Part shown: one piece after another, positions 34,421 through 46,587 of the stretch | How the letters are laid out: each line of letters begins with the position of its first letter | Position numbering within the stretch: the first letter of the stretch is position 1 | Notes under the pieces: model-generated | Databases searched by the model: none | What the model was told of the DNA's origin: nothing | What the model saw: the letters and a program-made list of their open reading frames with translations, nothing else | Program-made: the position numbers and the translations under genes | Assembly (NCBI GenBank): GCA_032433765.1 | Contig: JAVIAB010000124.1 | Location: forward strand, 72,093,746-72,157,745 | Direction of reading: 5' to 3' | DNA from: Megaustenia siamemsis | Taxonomy: Eukaryota; Mollusca; Gastropoda; Stylommatophora; Ariophantidae | DNA: 64,000 bases

Positions 34421-34639
34421 ATACTAAATGTCCACACTTAATTTTAATAAATAAGAGAACCTGAATTGAGAAGTGATCTAATTTATGACTTTCAACAGTA
34501 TTTGAGAACCACAGTAGTTTTATTGTAACATCATCATCAACTAAGACGAGATCACTCTTTCGCTGAAATAAATTTTCGGACTAAACTAGAACTTTACTTT
34601 ACTTAAACTAAATATTAAATATATTATACTTACTAATAT

Positions 34640-34828
34640 ATTCTATCTTTCTATCTATCTACCTTTCGAGCGGTAGTCGTCGGGCTATATGGCATAGACT
34701 AAGATACTCTCTCCCTGTTTCGAAAATGTTATTTCTAGCAGTTTCAATCCTTGTTGTAAAGATCTTTTGTCAAACCTCGCCATTTGTCTCTGTTCTGTGC
34801 AAGCATCTCGATCTCATTGAGGAAGTTA
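34640..34828 (-). mobile_element. R1 3' fragment ending at an AT microsatellite
   Basis: Contains the TATC-type tail, a diverged 3' UTR (TTTCGAGCGGTAG) and the last coding block (LAQNRDKWR-type). Homology stops at GAGGAAG, where (AT)n begins. Confidence 0.75.
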
Positions 34829-36085
<1,257 letters not shown>

Positions 36086-36125
36086 ATCATCATCATCATG
36101 TGCCAAACCGGTTGGCGTAGGCGAG
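36086..36125 (-). mobile_element. R7-type 3' terminus only
   Basis: Minus strand reads a GCCTACGCCAACCGG..TTTGGCAC end plus an ATGATGATGATG tail, matching the 3' end of R7 at 33,041-33,090. Only about 40 bp remain, immediately next to the Penelope-like 3' region. Confidence 0.6.
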
Positions 36126-36200
36126 GAAAAATTGAAAAAAAAAATTAAAAAATGGTATGTTAGAAGCTTTACGTGATTAATAGACGACACAGATTCGAAC

Positions 36201-36229
36201 GACGTTTCGGCCAATAGGCCTTCAGCAGG
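36201..36229 (-). ncRNA. Hammerhead-ribozyme-like core in PLE 3' region
   Basis: The minus strand reads CTGCTGA (consensus CTGATGA, one change), a short hairpin with AGGCC and GGCC arms, then GAAACGTC. PLEs are known to carry hammerhead motifs. The CTGATGA change probably reduces or abolishes cleavage. Similar cores occur at 50,549-50,576 and 61,465-61,494. Confidence 0.55.
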
Positions 36230-36509
36230 AACAAACAAACAACATACACACACAGATATGTGAATAAATAAAACTAATCCTACATAGCTAACTAGTAATG
36301 AAACATCAAAAACAAAATAATCGAAATATGTTGACTTCCCTGTGTGTCGTGGACAGTGGTCAGGCTATGAAAGGAATTTCTCACGGGTGTAGCTGTAATT
36401 TATACCCTGTGGTCAGTGGTGAAGGGTTCTAAAAATACACGAGTGGGGGGAACGCTATCTAGGTACGTCGACTACAAAGGCACAGGCAATATCTGAAAGT
36501 ATCTAAGGG

Positions 36510-36730
36510 CCCATAAATACATGTATACACACATACAGATGCGTGTATACATATGTACACGTGCAAGAAGAAGTGCACATACTAATACATATCAACATAC
36601 ACATACAAATACACACACATACATGTGTATGCATACAAGCAAGAGCACATATACATGCATGTATATGCGTATACATATATATACCAATACCCGTGCCTAT
36701 GGACACATACATGCATGTTGTGCACGTCCA
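36510..36730. repeat. CA/TA-rich microsatellite region
   Basis: Irregular ACATAC, GTATAC and CACATA repeats inside the PLE 3' UTR. ORFs in it are compositional. Confidence 0.8.
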
Positions 36731-37041
36731 TACGGGGACAATCGTATGTGTGGAAGGGTTCAAACCGGGGTCAGTGTGCAAACTCGAAGGAGAAAGAATA
36801 GAACAGTGGAATGACAGGTACTCAAAAGGCGGAAAGAGTGAGATGTATGAGGGTGTGGTGCAATAAAAACATATGAGGGCTAAGTAGCGCAGAAAAAAGG
36901 TATATAGGAGAACACCGAAGTGCCTCAACGGGGACTAGTGGAGAAGAACTAAGAATAGCGTGGCATAGTAGATAGACTAAAGAGCCACCACATGGGTGGT
37001 AGAGAGGGCTATGCAAGAGGGGAGGAGCAGCCGAAAGGAAA

Positions 37042-38941
37042 CTATGTGTATGAGTGTGATACATTCATGCCTCGTGGGGTCAGCGAACCATACTGGACTA
37101 TGAGGCGATTTTCCAAAGTATAGCGGCTGCGGTCGCCAGAGTGACAGAGGACAATACCAGTGACACGGATGTCGTCTTTGCCCTTGTGATCTGGGGAGTT
37201 GAAATGGGAAGACACTGGAGTGCCAGTATTCTGTTGGACATCACGTAGATGTTCACAAAATCTTTCCGCTAATCTTCTACCAGACTCGCCTATATAGGTC
37301 ATGTGGCATCGTTGGCATATAATTGCATAAATGATGTTGCGGGACACACATGTGAAGCCATGCTTGATCTCGAACCGTCCATTGGGGAATAAGACCGAGT
37401 CAGTAGGGAGCACATAGGCACAGGTGATACAGTTACGACCACAAGGGGCCGTACCGAAGTGTTGAGGGTCGGAGCGAGGGAGACGGCTCCTAACCAGAAT
37501 GTCACCAAATTCCTGTCGCGCTTGAAGGCGATCATCGGGGGATCACTAAAAAGTAGACGGGTAGTGGGATCAGAGAGGAGAATGGAACGGTAGCGGTTGA
37601 GTATCCTCACAGCTGCTAAGTTGTGAGGATGATATGTGAGGGTGAGTATAGTTCTCTCAGAAGGGGGGCGGTTGGAAGGGGTGAGTGCCTCGGGACGAGA
37701 GATAAGGAGGACCCGCTTGAGGGCAGACTGGAGGATCGAGTCTGGATAAAGCCGGCGGCTGAAGAAACCTAACATGAGGTGAGCCTGTCGGAGGAAATCT
37801 TGGTCATCCTGGCAGATGCGACGGAGACGCAATAACTGTGAGAATGGAATAGAGTCGCGACAAGAAGGTGAATGGGATGAAGTATAGAGAAGGTAGCAGT
37901 GGGCGTCTGTGGGTTTATAGAAAACCGAGGTGTGGAGGCCAGAAGTACCGAAAGAAACAATAAGATCTAGGAAGGTGACAGAGGAAGTGGATATACAAGA
38001 TGTGATCTTGATAGCTTCGTGATAGCTACCAATATAGTCGATAAACCTGGAGAGGTCATCCTCAGGTAGATCAGTAAGTCCGAAGCAGTCATCAATGTAC
38101 CGAAGGTATATGATGGGGAGAGGACCTTGATAAGAATTGAGAATTTGGTACTCCAGGTAACCCATGAATAGGCAAGCATAGCTAGGGCCCATCTTGGTGC
38201 CCATGGCTACTCCACTGACCTGGTCATAGAAGTTACCATTAAACTCAAAGGTGTTGAGGTTGAGTACAAGCTCAGTGAGGCGGAGAAGAGTTGCAGTATC
38301 AACAGAGGGGTGTTGTCTCTGGTCAAGAAAGAAACGTAGAGCCAGGAGGCCGTCGGAGTGAGGAATAGAGGTGTAGAGAGAGCAAACATCAAGGGTAAAA
38401 AGTCGGTATGAGCGACCTCGGGAGAGAGAGATGGAAGAGAAGATACTCAATGCATGGTTAGTGTCCTTGACATATGAGGGAAGACTAACGACCATAGGCT
38501 GGAAGACACTGTCTAGATAGTCAGATATGTGTTCAGTCGGGCAAGCACACGCTGACACGATGGGGCGTCCTGGATTGCCGATTTTGTGAATTTTGGGGAG
38601 CATGTAGAAAGATGGTTTCCCAAGACCACTATTATGAATAATGAGGCGGGACGCGCTAGGAGGGAGCCGGTTGGTTCGGATCAGTTCCTTGATGGTAGAT
38701 TTGACCTGCTTATTGTAGAGGACAGTGGCGTCGTCAGGGCGGGGTTTATAAAAAGTGGTATTGGATAGCTGTTTGTTGCCCTCAGAAATATATAAGTCTT
38801 TGCGCCAAACTACCACCGCTCCCCCCTTGTCTGCCGGTTTGATAACAATGTCCTCCCGGCGGCGGAGATTAGAAAGGGCCCGAAGCTCAGAGGGAGATAG
38901 ATTAGAGCGGTGAAGTTTTCTAGGGCACAGTTGTTGTATCT
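37042..38941 (-). pseudogene. PLE RT plus GIY-YIG endonuclease, one frameshift
   Basis: One polypeptide broken by a single-base loss near 37,521. RT part (38,941 to about 37,520): KPADKGGAVVVWRKD near the N-terminus, a signature of PLEs; PSFYMLPKIHK and GRPIVSACACPTEHIS; TLDVCSLYTSIPHSDG with the first catalytic Asp; GVAMGTKMGPSYACLFMGYL; and YLRYIDDCF, the catalytic DD box. A Cys-rich linker, CGRNCITC, follows in the shifted frame (about 37,425). Endonuclease part (37,042-37,413): IIYAIICQRCHMTYIGESG carries the paired IY and YIG motifs, then LAERFCEHLRDV with the conserved Arg and His, and a later ENRLIVQYG with the catalytic Glu. All key residues seem present. Only the frameshift and 5' truncation are obvious defects. 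Confidence 0.9.
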
Positions 38942-39080
38942 AAAGACTTATATATTATTAAATATCATGTATTTGCAAACATGAATTCAATTGGTTACAA
39001 TTAGTCTTGTCCTTCGGTCACCATTAGACCCCAGGACGTCCTAACTACAGCTGGAATTGAATTCATCTTAATTTTAATCA
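38942..39080. other. Junction between PLE and transposase A
   Basis: Short AT-rich joint with no feature. It should contain the 3' end of the left transposon, but no inverted repeat partner was found. Confidence 0.35.
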
Positions 39081-40291
39081 TTCCGAATCTGACGATTCCA
39101 AGAGGTTGATAATCATTACTGGCTGGACAAATAGTAATCCATCTCGTTTCCAGTACTCATCTTCCACCAGCAGCACATGTTCAACACACTTCTTCCAGAA
39201 CGGAATGTCTATTTTTGAGAGAGACTCGCGTGTCAGAACTTCAACATCGCACATTTTAAACGCCCTGTTCTGTTCTGCAACTTGTCCTTTGACGTGAGCC
39301 CAGACAAGTTCGATTGGATTAAGGTGCGCATGATATGCAGGGAGTCGAAGAGAGGTGTGGCCGTATTACTCAATGATTTTGTCAACATGGTACACCTTTT
39401 TCTTATTCGTATTCTTCACAAATTGTAACAATTCGGGTTTTAAATATGTGTCGTCAAATTTGACATTTTCATTCGCAAGCCATGTCCTAATTTGCTCTTT
39501 TGTATTTGATGCAGTAGGCACTTTGTCTTCCTCTGATACGACATTGTGGTATGATGCATTATCCATGACTATGCATGAAGGTCTCTCCAGGATTGGTAAA
39601 AGATCGTTCTCCAACCAGTGCCTGAAAATGTTTCCATTCATTTCAGTATGGTAGTCCCTACCGTCGGTAGTTTTTGATTGAAAAATAAGTCATGGACATC
39701 ATGGACAAGACCGTTTTCAGTGCTTCCAGTATGCGTTAATATAATGCGCTGGCCTTTGCTGCTCGGAATTGTTCTTTTGAGTTTGCCATTTACTGACTGA
39801 TATTCTTTAGCATAAGTGTGGTGTGCGTTGACCCATGATTCGTCCAAATATACAATACCATACCGTTCACTCCGCCGCTCACGGATCTGTCTCAGGTATT
39901 TTCTTCGAGCAATGACCAAGTGTGGTTTTTCACAAAGAATATTCCTGCGTCCAACAGTTTTTCTGAAAGTGAAGCCGGCTCCTCTCACAATCTTCCATAG
40001 AGTACTTTTAGAAATGTCAATATTGCAGTCTGCATGCAATTTTAATTTCAAATTCCTGAGAGTAACAAGTACATTATTAGCAAACATTTTCAATACCTCA
40101 CGTTTTATGACATCCATGTCAAAGCTGTCGACTTTCCTTTTCCTTCCTTGATTGACATGAGTGCACTCTGAGTCTTGTTTAATCCAACGAGAAAATGACG
40201 ATCTATTAAGACCAAGCGCGAGTTGCGTTCGTCTCTCTGGGTCATGAATATCACAATATAAATGCCCCATCAGTAGTATAGCAGGCTCCAT
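39080..40291 (-). pseudogene. Transposase A, Tc1/mariner group with long D-E spacing
   Basis: DDE transposase that would cut and join transposon ends. Minus strand: an N-terminal helix-turn-helix region (ALGLNRSSFSRWIKQD, then KSTLWKIVRGAGFTFRK), the first Asp in YLDESWVNAHHT, the second in CIVMDNASYHNVV, and the Glu in AHLNPIELVWAHVKGQVAEQ about 83 residues later. This spacing is far longer than the 34-39 of common Tc1/mariner proteins and resembles the DD82E group called Sailor in the literature (my recollection). It ends ..NLLESSDSE. Defects are a frameshift near 39,672 and a stop before YGHTSLRL. Its 5' end overlaps the outer edge of the large palindrome. Confidence 0.85.
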
Positions 40292-40313
40292 TTGACCCCA
40301 TTGTGGCGCTAAA

Positions 40314-40583
40314 TTAACAATTATATATAGGGCGGCGCGCCTTTCGCGCGAAATGTACACGAGAGACAAGGGGAGTTAATCGGTCGTGCGACGGCGTGAC
40401 CCCTCGTGCGGCGGCGCGTGGTGACCTAGGGGCGGATCGCGTGTTGGCGGGTGACCCCTCGGGGATTATCTCGAGTGGTTCGGACAGCGTGCTATCGGAT
40501 CGGGGATTATCTCGGTTCGGTGGGACGCTATCGCGCCAGGTAGCCGTTAGAAAATATTTATAGCTATGTAGTTGGGTGTCCAC
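40314..40583 (-). other. GC-rich block with 89-codon ORF, left copy
   Basis: Strikingly GC-rich sequence in AT-rich surroundings, with an 89-codon frame (starting MDTQLHSYKYF, rich in Pro, Arg and Ser) mirrored at 47,371-47,640. No homologue is recognised. It lies between the PolB C-terminus and the outer edge of the palindrome, where an element's terminal repeat would be expected. It may be non-coding terminal sequence. Confidence 0.5.
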
Positions 40584-40671
40584 TTAGCGTTGACCCATAA
40601 ATGAGTCATAAGGGGTGAAACAGTTAGAGATTCCTGGTTAGTCTAAGCGGGTAGTGTAAAGAGTTAAATAT

Positions 40672-41370
40672 CTAGAGGCGTAGTCGAGACGTTATCATCA
40701 GCTACATTTCTTTTTATATAGAAATAGGAAAGAGCATTTCTTGTTTGACTGTAGGAAAATATGGAATTATTTAAGACTTTGAATCCTACATTTTTCCCAC
40801 CCTTGGCCTTTTGCGTAGCGAGAACCCCTAAAAACATATCTTTATCTAGTTTGTTGTGTTGCTTATTTAACCCTTTACAACTGATTTTTTTTATCGTAAT
40901 CCCCACTGCAATGGTAAGTCTTACTACATAAGCTAACAAGGGCTGTCCCTTCATACTCTAATTTAAAAAGACCGGGCGTTCGTTTTGGTGTATGCTTTAA
41001 CACCTTTACAGTTTATACAGTCTGTCTTGATAATATGCTCATCGCAAAACTCGGCAGGAAACCAGTCTTTATATACACTATTAAACTCATCCCGCAGACC
41101 TGACTTAACTATGTCCTCTAACTTAGGGGCGCTTAAGGCTAAGTATAAACTATCAGTATCTGTTTCACATAACTGAAAGTCGGACCTATCTACAAACTTA
41201 TCTAAGAACTCAAAATAAAAATCTAACATACGAAGTTTCGCATATTGATACACGAAGAAACCGATTTGTAGGGTAAGTCCCAAACAGTTTTCTTTTTCTC
41301 CATCTCAATTTCGAAAAGATCCACACCTATTTCAGTCATCTTTTTAAACCGGGAACTGTTTATCATTTTC
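40672..41370 (-). pseudogene. Family B DNA polymerase C-terminal remnant, left arm
   Basis: Remnant of a viral/Polinton-type DNA polymerase. Minus strand shows RFKKMTEIGVDLFEIE, then IGFFVYQYAKLRMLDFYFEF, the catalytic motif C in ETDTDSLYL, a Cys-containing TDCINCKGVKAY segment, then in other frames ALVSLCSKTYHC, KGLNK, and NALSYFYIKRNVADD. Residues near VWDL are out of frame because one C is missing at about 41,274, unlike the right arm. A frameshift after KTNARSF and another near DYDKK are shared with the right arm. The exonuclease domain, palm motifs A and B, and most of the protein are absent. Assignment to the Polinton/adintovirus group rests on recognition of the C-terminal pattern. Confidence 0.75.
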
Positions 41371-41389
41371 TAGACTTCTCTGTATTGCT

Positions 41390-41403
41390 CTCTCTCTCTC
41401 TCG

Positions 41404-41437
<34 letters not shown>

Positions 41438-41440
41438 TCT
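41390..41440. repeat. (TC)n microsatellite
   Basis: CTCTCTCTC run, mirrored by a (GA)n run at 46,508-46,570 in the right arm. The lengths differ slightly. Confidence 0.95.
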
Positions 41441-41724
41441 AACCCCTACTAGACTTCTTTCCTACCATTCGTACTTTATATACATCACCATTAATACAAC
41501 TGAAATTCCTTTAATGATAACCTATCACATCGTTATGAGATAAGAGAAAAACTGAAAAAAAATTCAACTTACACCGTAAAATATTCCACTACAACACAAA
41601 CCGCTAGACTGAACAGTACTATGAAAATAAACTTCCGTGAATCAAGCGCGCTTATAACACGGAGTCTCACATCCGACTAGTTTAAATATAATCTGGTAAA
41701 TAAAAGTTGGACGACACTATTCCA

Positions 41725-41885
41725 CCCTCGACTAACATCTAGGTTAACCAATCAGAGAGAGGATTTCTATCGGACACCCATCAACGAAATGACTGACCTT
41801 TGGATTAACCAACCAGAGAAGAGGATTTCTATCGGACACCCACCAACGAAATGACTGACCTCTGGATTAACTAATCAGAGAAAAA
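41725..41885. repeat. Three tandem copies of a ~57-bp unit
   Basis: Units containing GGATTAACCAACCAGAGA, ATTTCTATCGGACACCCA and ACGAAATGACTGACC. They are mirrored at about 46,060-46,215. Confidence 0.85.
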
Positions 41886-42289
41886 GATTACTGTTATCGT
41901 GATAACTGACCTCATTTTCAACTTGGAGTTCTGTCGAGTCTGACGCGTGGGTTACTTTAAATCGAGTCGGCCCCTGATACAATCCACCTAGCGGGTCAAT
42001 GGTGGGAGGAAATAATACAAGTGACGGGTTACTTGAACGCGTTTTGACCCCTGATGCAATACCAGGAGTTCCATGACAGTCATAAATAGTTGGATAAAAC
42101 GAGCAGGAAGTTATATTCAAGGTCCAAAATGTTAGACCAAATCACTAAGATTTTACCACCAGAACACACAAATTTAGGCTCATATTCAAAAAGTCGACCT
42201 TAAAACCATACAAATCTACTCCCATACTCATAAAATTTAGACACATCAAACAGATAATTACTTCCAAACTCCAAAAAGTTAGACCAAAT

Positions 42290-42830
42290 CACGCCTCGAT
42301 CGTTCTTTAACATTGCCTCGATCGTTTTCTAACATTGCCTCGATCGTTCTCTAATATTACCTCGAGCGTTCTCTAACATTGCCTCGATCGTTTTCTAACA
42401 TTACCTCGATCGTTCTTTAACATTGCCTCCAGCGTTCTTCGATCGTTCTCTAACATTACCTCGAGCGTTCTCTAACATTGCCACGATCGTTCTTTAACAT
42501 TGCCTCCAGCGTTCTCTAACATTCCCTCGCTCGTTCTTTAACATTGCCTCCAGCGTTCTTCGATCGTTCTCTAACATTACCTCGAGCGTTCTCTAACATT
42601 GCCTCGATCGTTCTCTAACATTACCTCGAGCGTTCTCTAACATTGCCACGATCGTTCTTTAACATTGCCTCCAGCGTTCTTCGATCGTTCTCTAACATTA
42701 CCTCGAGAGTTCTCTAACATTGCCTCGATCGTTCTCTAACATTACCTCGAGCGTTCTCTAACATTGCCACGATCGTTCTTTAACATTGCCTCCAGCGTTC
42801 TCTAACATTCCCTTGCTCGTTCTCTAACAT
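42290..42830. repeat. 22-bp tandem array, left arm
   Basis: About 24 head-to-tail units of the pattern TCGATCGTTCTCTAACATTGCC, with variants CGAGCG, CCAGCG and CTCGTT, sometimes alternating as 44-bp dimers. The units are contiguous with no unique spacers. Confidence 0.95.
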
Positions 42831-43022
42831 TTTCATTAGTTGGAGTCTTTGTGTTGCCTTCTCTAGAGTGAGATTCTCTACGTGTTTCTTCAGGCTAAAT
42901 TGTCAGTCTAGTTGTATTCCTAAAAATCTACTTCCATACTGATACTAGTTAGACACATCGAACAGATAGTTACATCCAAAGTCCCGCCAAATCGCAAACA
43001 TTTTACCCCCAGAACACAAAAA

Positions 43023-44714
43023 TGTAAAAAAAAAACATTTTCGCATCGTGCTTTTAGCACCATACATCTGCGTAGTATGCACGGCTCAAAAACCACTGTC
43101 TACTACTAGTTTTTTTTGTCAAATATTATGTTTGGGGTATGCCTTGAGGTTATATTTCAATTTTTTTATCGATTTCAGGGGCGTAACCCTCAAAAATGGT
43201 CAGGGGGGTAACAATTTGAAAAGTGTTTTTTAAGTTAATTTTTGGTGTGGGGATGTCTAAAATAAAGTTGTAGGTAAGCCTACGTGCTAAATTTACGATT
43301 TTTTTCGATTTCATGGGCGTAACCCTCAAAAATGGTAAGGGGGGGGGGGTTACAATTTCAAAAGTGATTTTTAAGTTAATTTTTGGTGTGGGGATGTCTA
43401 AAATAAAGTTTTAGGTAAGCCTACGTGCTAAATTTACGATTGTTATCGATTTCAGGGGCGTAACCCTCAAAAATGGTAAGGGGGTTACAATTTCAAAAGT
43501 GATTTTTAAGTAAATTTTTGGTGTGGGGATGTCTAAAATAAAGTTTTAGGTAAGCCTGCGTGCTAAATTTACGCTTTTTATCGATTCCATGGGCGTAACC
43601 CTCAAAAAATGATAAGGGGGTAAAATCCTAAAAGTGGTTTTTAATGTAAATTTTTGCAATGGGGATGTCTAAAATAAAGTTTAGGGTATGCCTAGAGTGA
43701 AAATTTACGCTTTTCGTCGAATTCAGGGGCGTAGTCACCAAAAATGGTCAGGAGGTAAAATCCTAAAAGTGGTTTTTAATGTAAATTTTTGCACTGGGGA
43801 TGTCTAAAATAAAGTTTGGGGTATGCCTAGCGTGCAAATTTACGATTTTTACCGATTTTATGGGCGTATCCATAAAAAATGGTCAGGGGGTAAAATCCTA
43901 AAAGTGGTTTTTTATGTAAATTTTTGCTATGGGGATGTCTAAAATAACGTGTTTTTTTTGGACTTTGAATATAACTTTCTACTCGTTGTGTTTAACTATT
44001 ATGACTATGTGAGTAGCTTTTTTGGATTTTTAGGTCGACTTTTTGAATATGAGCCTACATTTTTGTGTTCTGTAGGTAAAATATTTGCGATTTGGCCAAA
44101 CTTTTTTTGGTTTTAGAAATAACGATCGGTTCGATGAGTCTAACAATTATGACTATGTGAGTAGTTTTTTGAAATTTTTAGGTCGACTTTTTTAATATGA
44201 GCCTACATTTTTGTGTTCTGTGGGTAAAATATTGGCGATTTGACCAAACTTTTTGGGTTTTAGAAATAACGATCGGTTCGATGTGTCTAACAATTATGAC
44301 TATGGGAGTAGATTTGTAGAGTTTTAAGGTCGACTTTTTGAATATGACCCTAAATTTGTGTGTTCTGGTGGTAAAATCTTAGTGATTTGGTCTAACATTT
44401 TGGACCTAGAATATAACTTCCTATTCGTTGTGTCTAACTATTACGACTATGTGAGTAGCTTTTTGGGATTTTTAGGTCGACTTTTTGAGTATGACCCTAC
44501 ATTTTTGTGTTCTGGGGGTAAAATATTTGCGATTTGGCGGGACTTTGGATGTAACTATCTGTTCGATGTGTCTAACTAGTATCAGTATGGAAGTAGATTT
44601 TTAGGAATACAACTAGACTGACAATTGAGCCTGAAGAAACACGTAGAGAATCTCTATTACGACTATGTGAGTAGCTTTTTGGGATTTTTAGGTCGACTTT
44701 TTGAGTATGACCCT
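43023..44714. repeat. Palindrome 1 spacer: two satellite-like arrays
   Basis: Non-palindromic centre. First half (about 43,100-43,955): six units of about 135-136 bp marked by GATTTCAGGGGCGTAACCC and TGGGGATGTCTAAAATAAAG. Second half (about 43,956-44,870): units of about 147 bp marked by AGGTCGACTTTTTGAATATG, GTGTTCTG..GGTAAAAT and GTGTCTAACTATTATGAC. Both unit types also occur in palindrome 2. Confidence 0.9.
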
Positions 44715-44880
44715 ACATTTTTGTGTTCTGGGGGTAAAATGTTTGCGATTTGGCGGGACTTTGGATGTAACTATCTGTTCGATGTGTCTAACTAGTATCA
44801 GTATGGAAGTAGATTTTTAGGAATACAACTAGACTGACAATAGAACCTGAAGAAACACGTAGAGAATCTCACTAAGAAGG
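44455..44880. repeat. Duplicated 147-bp-type segment
   Basis: A stretch of about 190 bp (from TTACGACTATGTGAGTAGC to AAACACGTAGAGAATCTC) is repeated almost identically at 44,447-44,654 and 44,657-44,868. One copy is truncated at its end. Confidence 0.85.
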
Positions 44881-44904
44881 CAACACAAAGACTCCAACTA
44901 ATGA

Positions 44905-45655
44905 AAATGTTAGAGAACGAGCAAGGGAATGTTAGAGAACGCTGGAGGCAATGTTAAAGAACGATCGTGGCAATGTTAGAGAACGCTCGAGGTAATGTTA
45001 GAGAACGATCGAGGCAATGTTAGAGAACTCTCGAGGTAATGTTAGAGAACGATCGAAGAACGCTGGAGGCAATGTTAAAGAACGATCGTGGCAATGTTAG
45101 AGAACGCTCGAGGTAATGTTAGAGAACGATCGAGGCAATGTTAGAGAACGCTCGAGGTAATGTTAGAGAACGATCGAAGAACGCTGGAGGCAATGTTAAA
45201 GAACGAGCAAGGGAATGTTAGAGAACGCTGGAGGCAATGTTAAAGAACGATCGTGGCAATGTTAGAGAACGCTCGAGGTAATGTTAAAGAACGATCGTGG
45301 CAATGTTAGAGAACGCTCGAGGTAATGTTAGAGAACGATCGAAGAACGCTGGAGGCAATGTTAAAGAACGAGCAAGGGAATGTTAGAGACCGCTGGAGGC
45401 AATGTTAAAGAACGATCGTGGCAATGTTAGAGAACGCTCGAGGTAATGTTAAAGAACGATCGTGGCAATGTTAGAGAACGCTCGAGGTAATGTTAGAGAA
45501 CGATCGAAGAACGCTGGAGGCAATGTTAAAGAACGATCGAGGTAATGTTAGAAAACGATCGAGGCAATGTTAGAGAACGCTCGAGGTAATATTAGAGAAC
45601 GATCGAGGCAATGTTAGAAAACGATCGAGGCAATGTTAAAGAACGATCGAGGCGT
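44905..45655. repeat. 22-bp tandem array, right arm
   Basis: About 34 units of the reverse-complement pattern GGCAATGTTAGAGAACGATCGA, with the same variants as the left array but more copies and a different variant order. Confidence 0.95.
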
Positions 45656-46507
45656 GATTTGGTCTAACTTTTTGGAGTTTGGAAGTAATTATCTGTTTGA
45701 TGTGTCTAAATTTTATGAGTATGGGAGTAGATTTGTATGGTTTTAAGGTCGACTTTTTGAATATGAGCCTAAATTTGTGTGTTCTGGTGGTAAAATCTTA
45801 GTGATTTGGTCTAACATTTTGGACCTTGAATATAACTTCCTGATCGTTTTATCCAACTATTTATGACTGTCATGGAACTCCTGGTATTGCATCAGGGGTC
45901 AAAACGCGTTCAAGTAACCCGTCACTTGTATTATTTCCTCCCACCATTGACCCGCTAGGTGGATTGTATCAGGGGCCGACTCGATTTAAAGTAACTCACG
46001 CGTCAGACTCGACAGCACTCCAAGTTGAAAATGAGGTCAGTTATCACGATAACAGTAATCTTTTTCTCTGATTAGTTAATCCAGAGGTCAGTCATTTCGT
46101 TGGTGGGTGTCCGATAGAAATTCTCTTCTCTGGTTGGTTAATCCAAAGGTCAGTCATTTCGTTGATGGGTGTCCGATAGAAATCCTCTCTCTGATTGGTT
46201 AACCTAGATGTTAGTCGAGGGTGGAATAGTGTCGTCCAACTTTTATTTACCAGATTATATTTAAACTAGTCGGATGTGAGACTTCGTGTTATAAGCGCGC
46301 TTGATTCACGGAAGTTTATTTTCATAGTACTGTTCAGTCTAGCGGTCTGTGTTGTAGTGGAATATTTTACGGTGTAAGTTGAATTTTTTTTCTGTTTTTC
46401 TCTTATCTCATAACGATGTGATAGGTTATCATTAAAGGAATTTCAGTTGTATTAATGGTGATGTATATAAAGTACGAATGGTAGGAATGAAGTCTAGTAG
46501 GGGTTAG

Positions 46508-46540
<33 letters not shown>

Positions 46541-46572
46541 CGAGAGAGAGAGCGAGAGAGAGAGAGAGATAC
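46508..46572. repeat. (GA)n microsatellite
   Basis: Mirror counterpart of 41,390-41,440. It lies just upstream of the PolB remnant. Confidence 0.95.
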
Positions 46573-46587
46573 AGAGAAGTCTAGAAA

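Larger units (their letters stand above)
36126..38941 (-). mobile_element. Penelope-like element (PLE)
   Basis: Minus-strand retroelement with RT followed by a GIY-YIG endonuclease, the defining PLE layout. The 3' untranslated region includes a dinucleotide-rich stretch (36,510-36,730) and a hammerhead-like core at 36,201-36,229. The 5' edge is cut at 38,941, just upstream of the PRKLHRSNLSP segment. Base composition is clearly richer in GC than its neighbours (37.0-38.9 kb). Confidence 0.9.
40255..43022. repeat. Palindrome 1, left arm
   Basis: Inverted repeat partner of 44,715-47,690. From the outside inwards it has the start of transposase A, a GC-rich block of about 240 bp, a PolB C-terminal remnant pointing outward, a (TC)n run, three 57-bp repeats, an 80-bp unit shared with palindrome 2, a 22-bp tandem array, and a unique segment ending ..ACACAAAAATGT. 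Sequence agreement with the right arm is high in every block compared by eye, with scattered substitutions and copy-number differences. Confidence 0.92.

Noticed and set aside
36503..36928. Cys/Thr-rich ORFs of 97-141 codons
   Set aside because: Generated by CA/TA-rich microsatellite in the PLE 3' UTR.
42290..45655. CRISPR-like array of 22-bp repeats
   Set aside because: Units are contiguous with no unique spacers, no cas genes, and the DNA is clearly eukaryotic.
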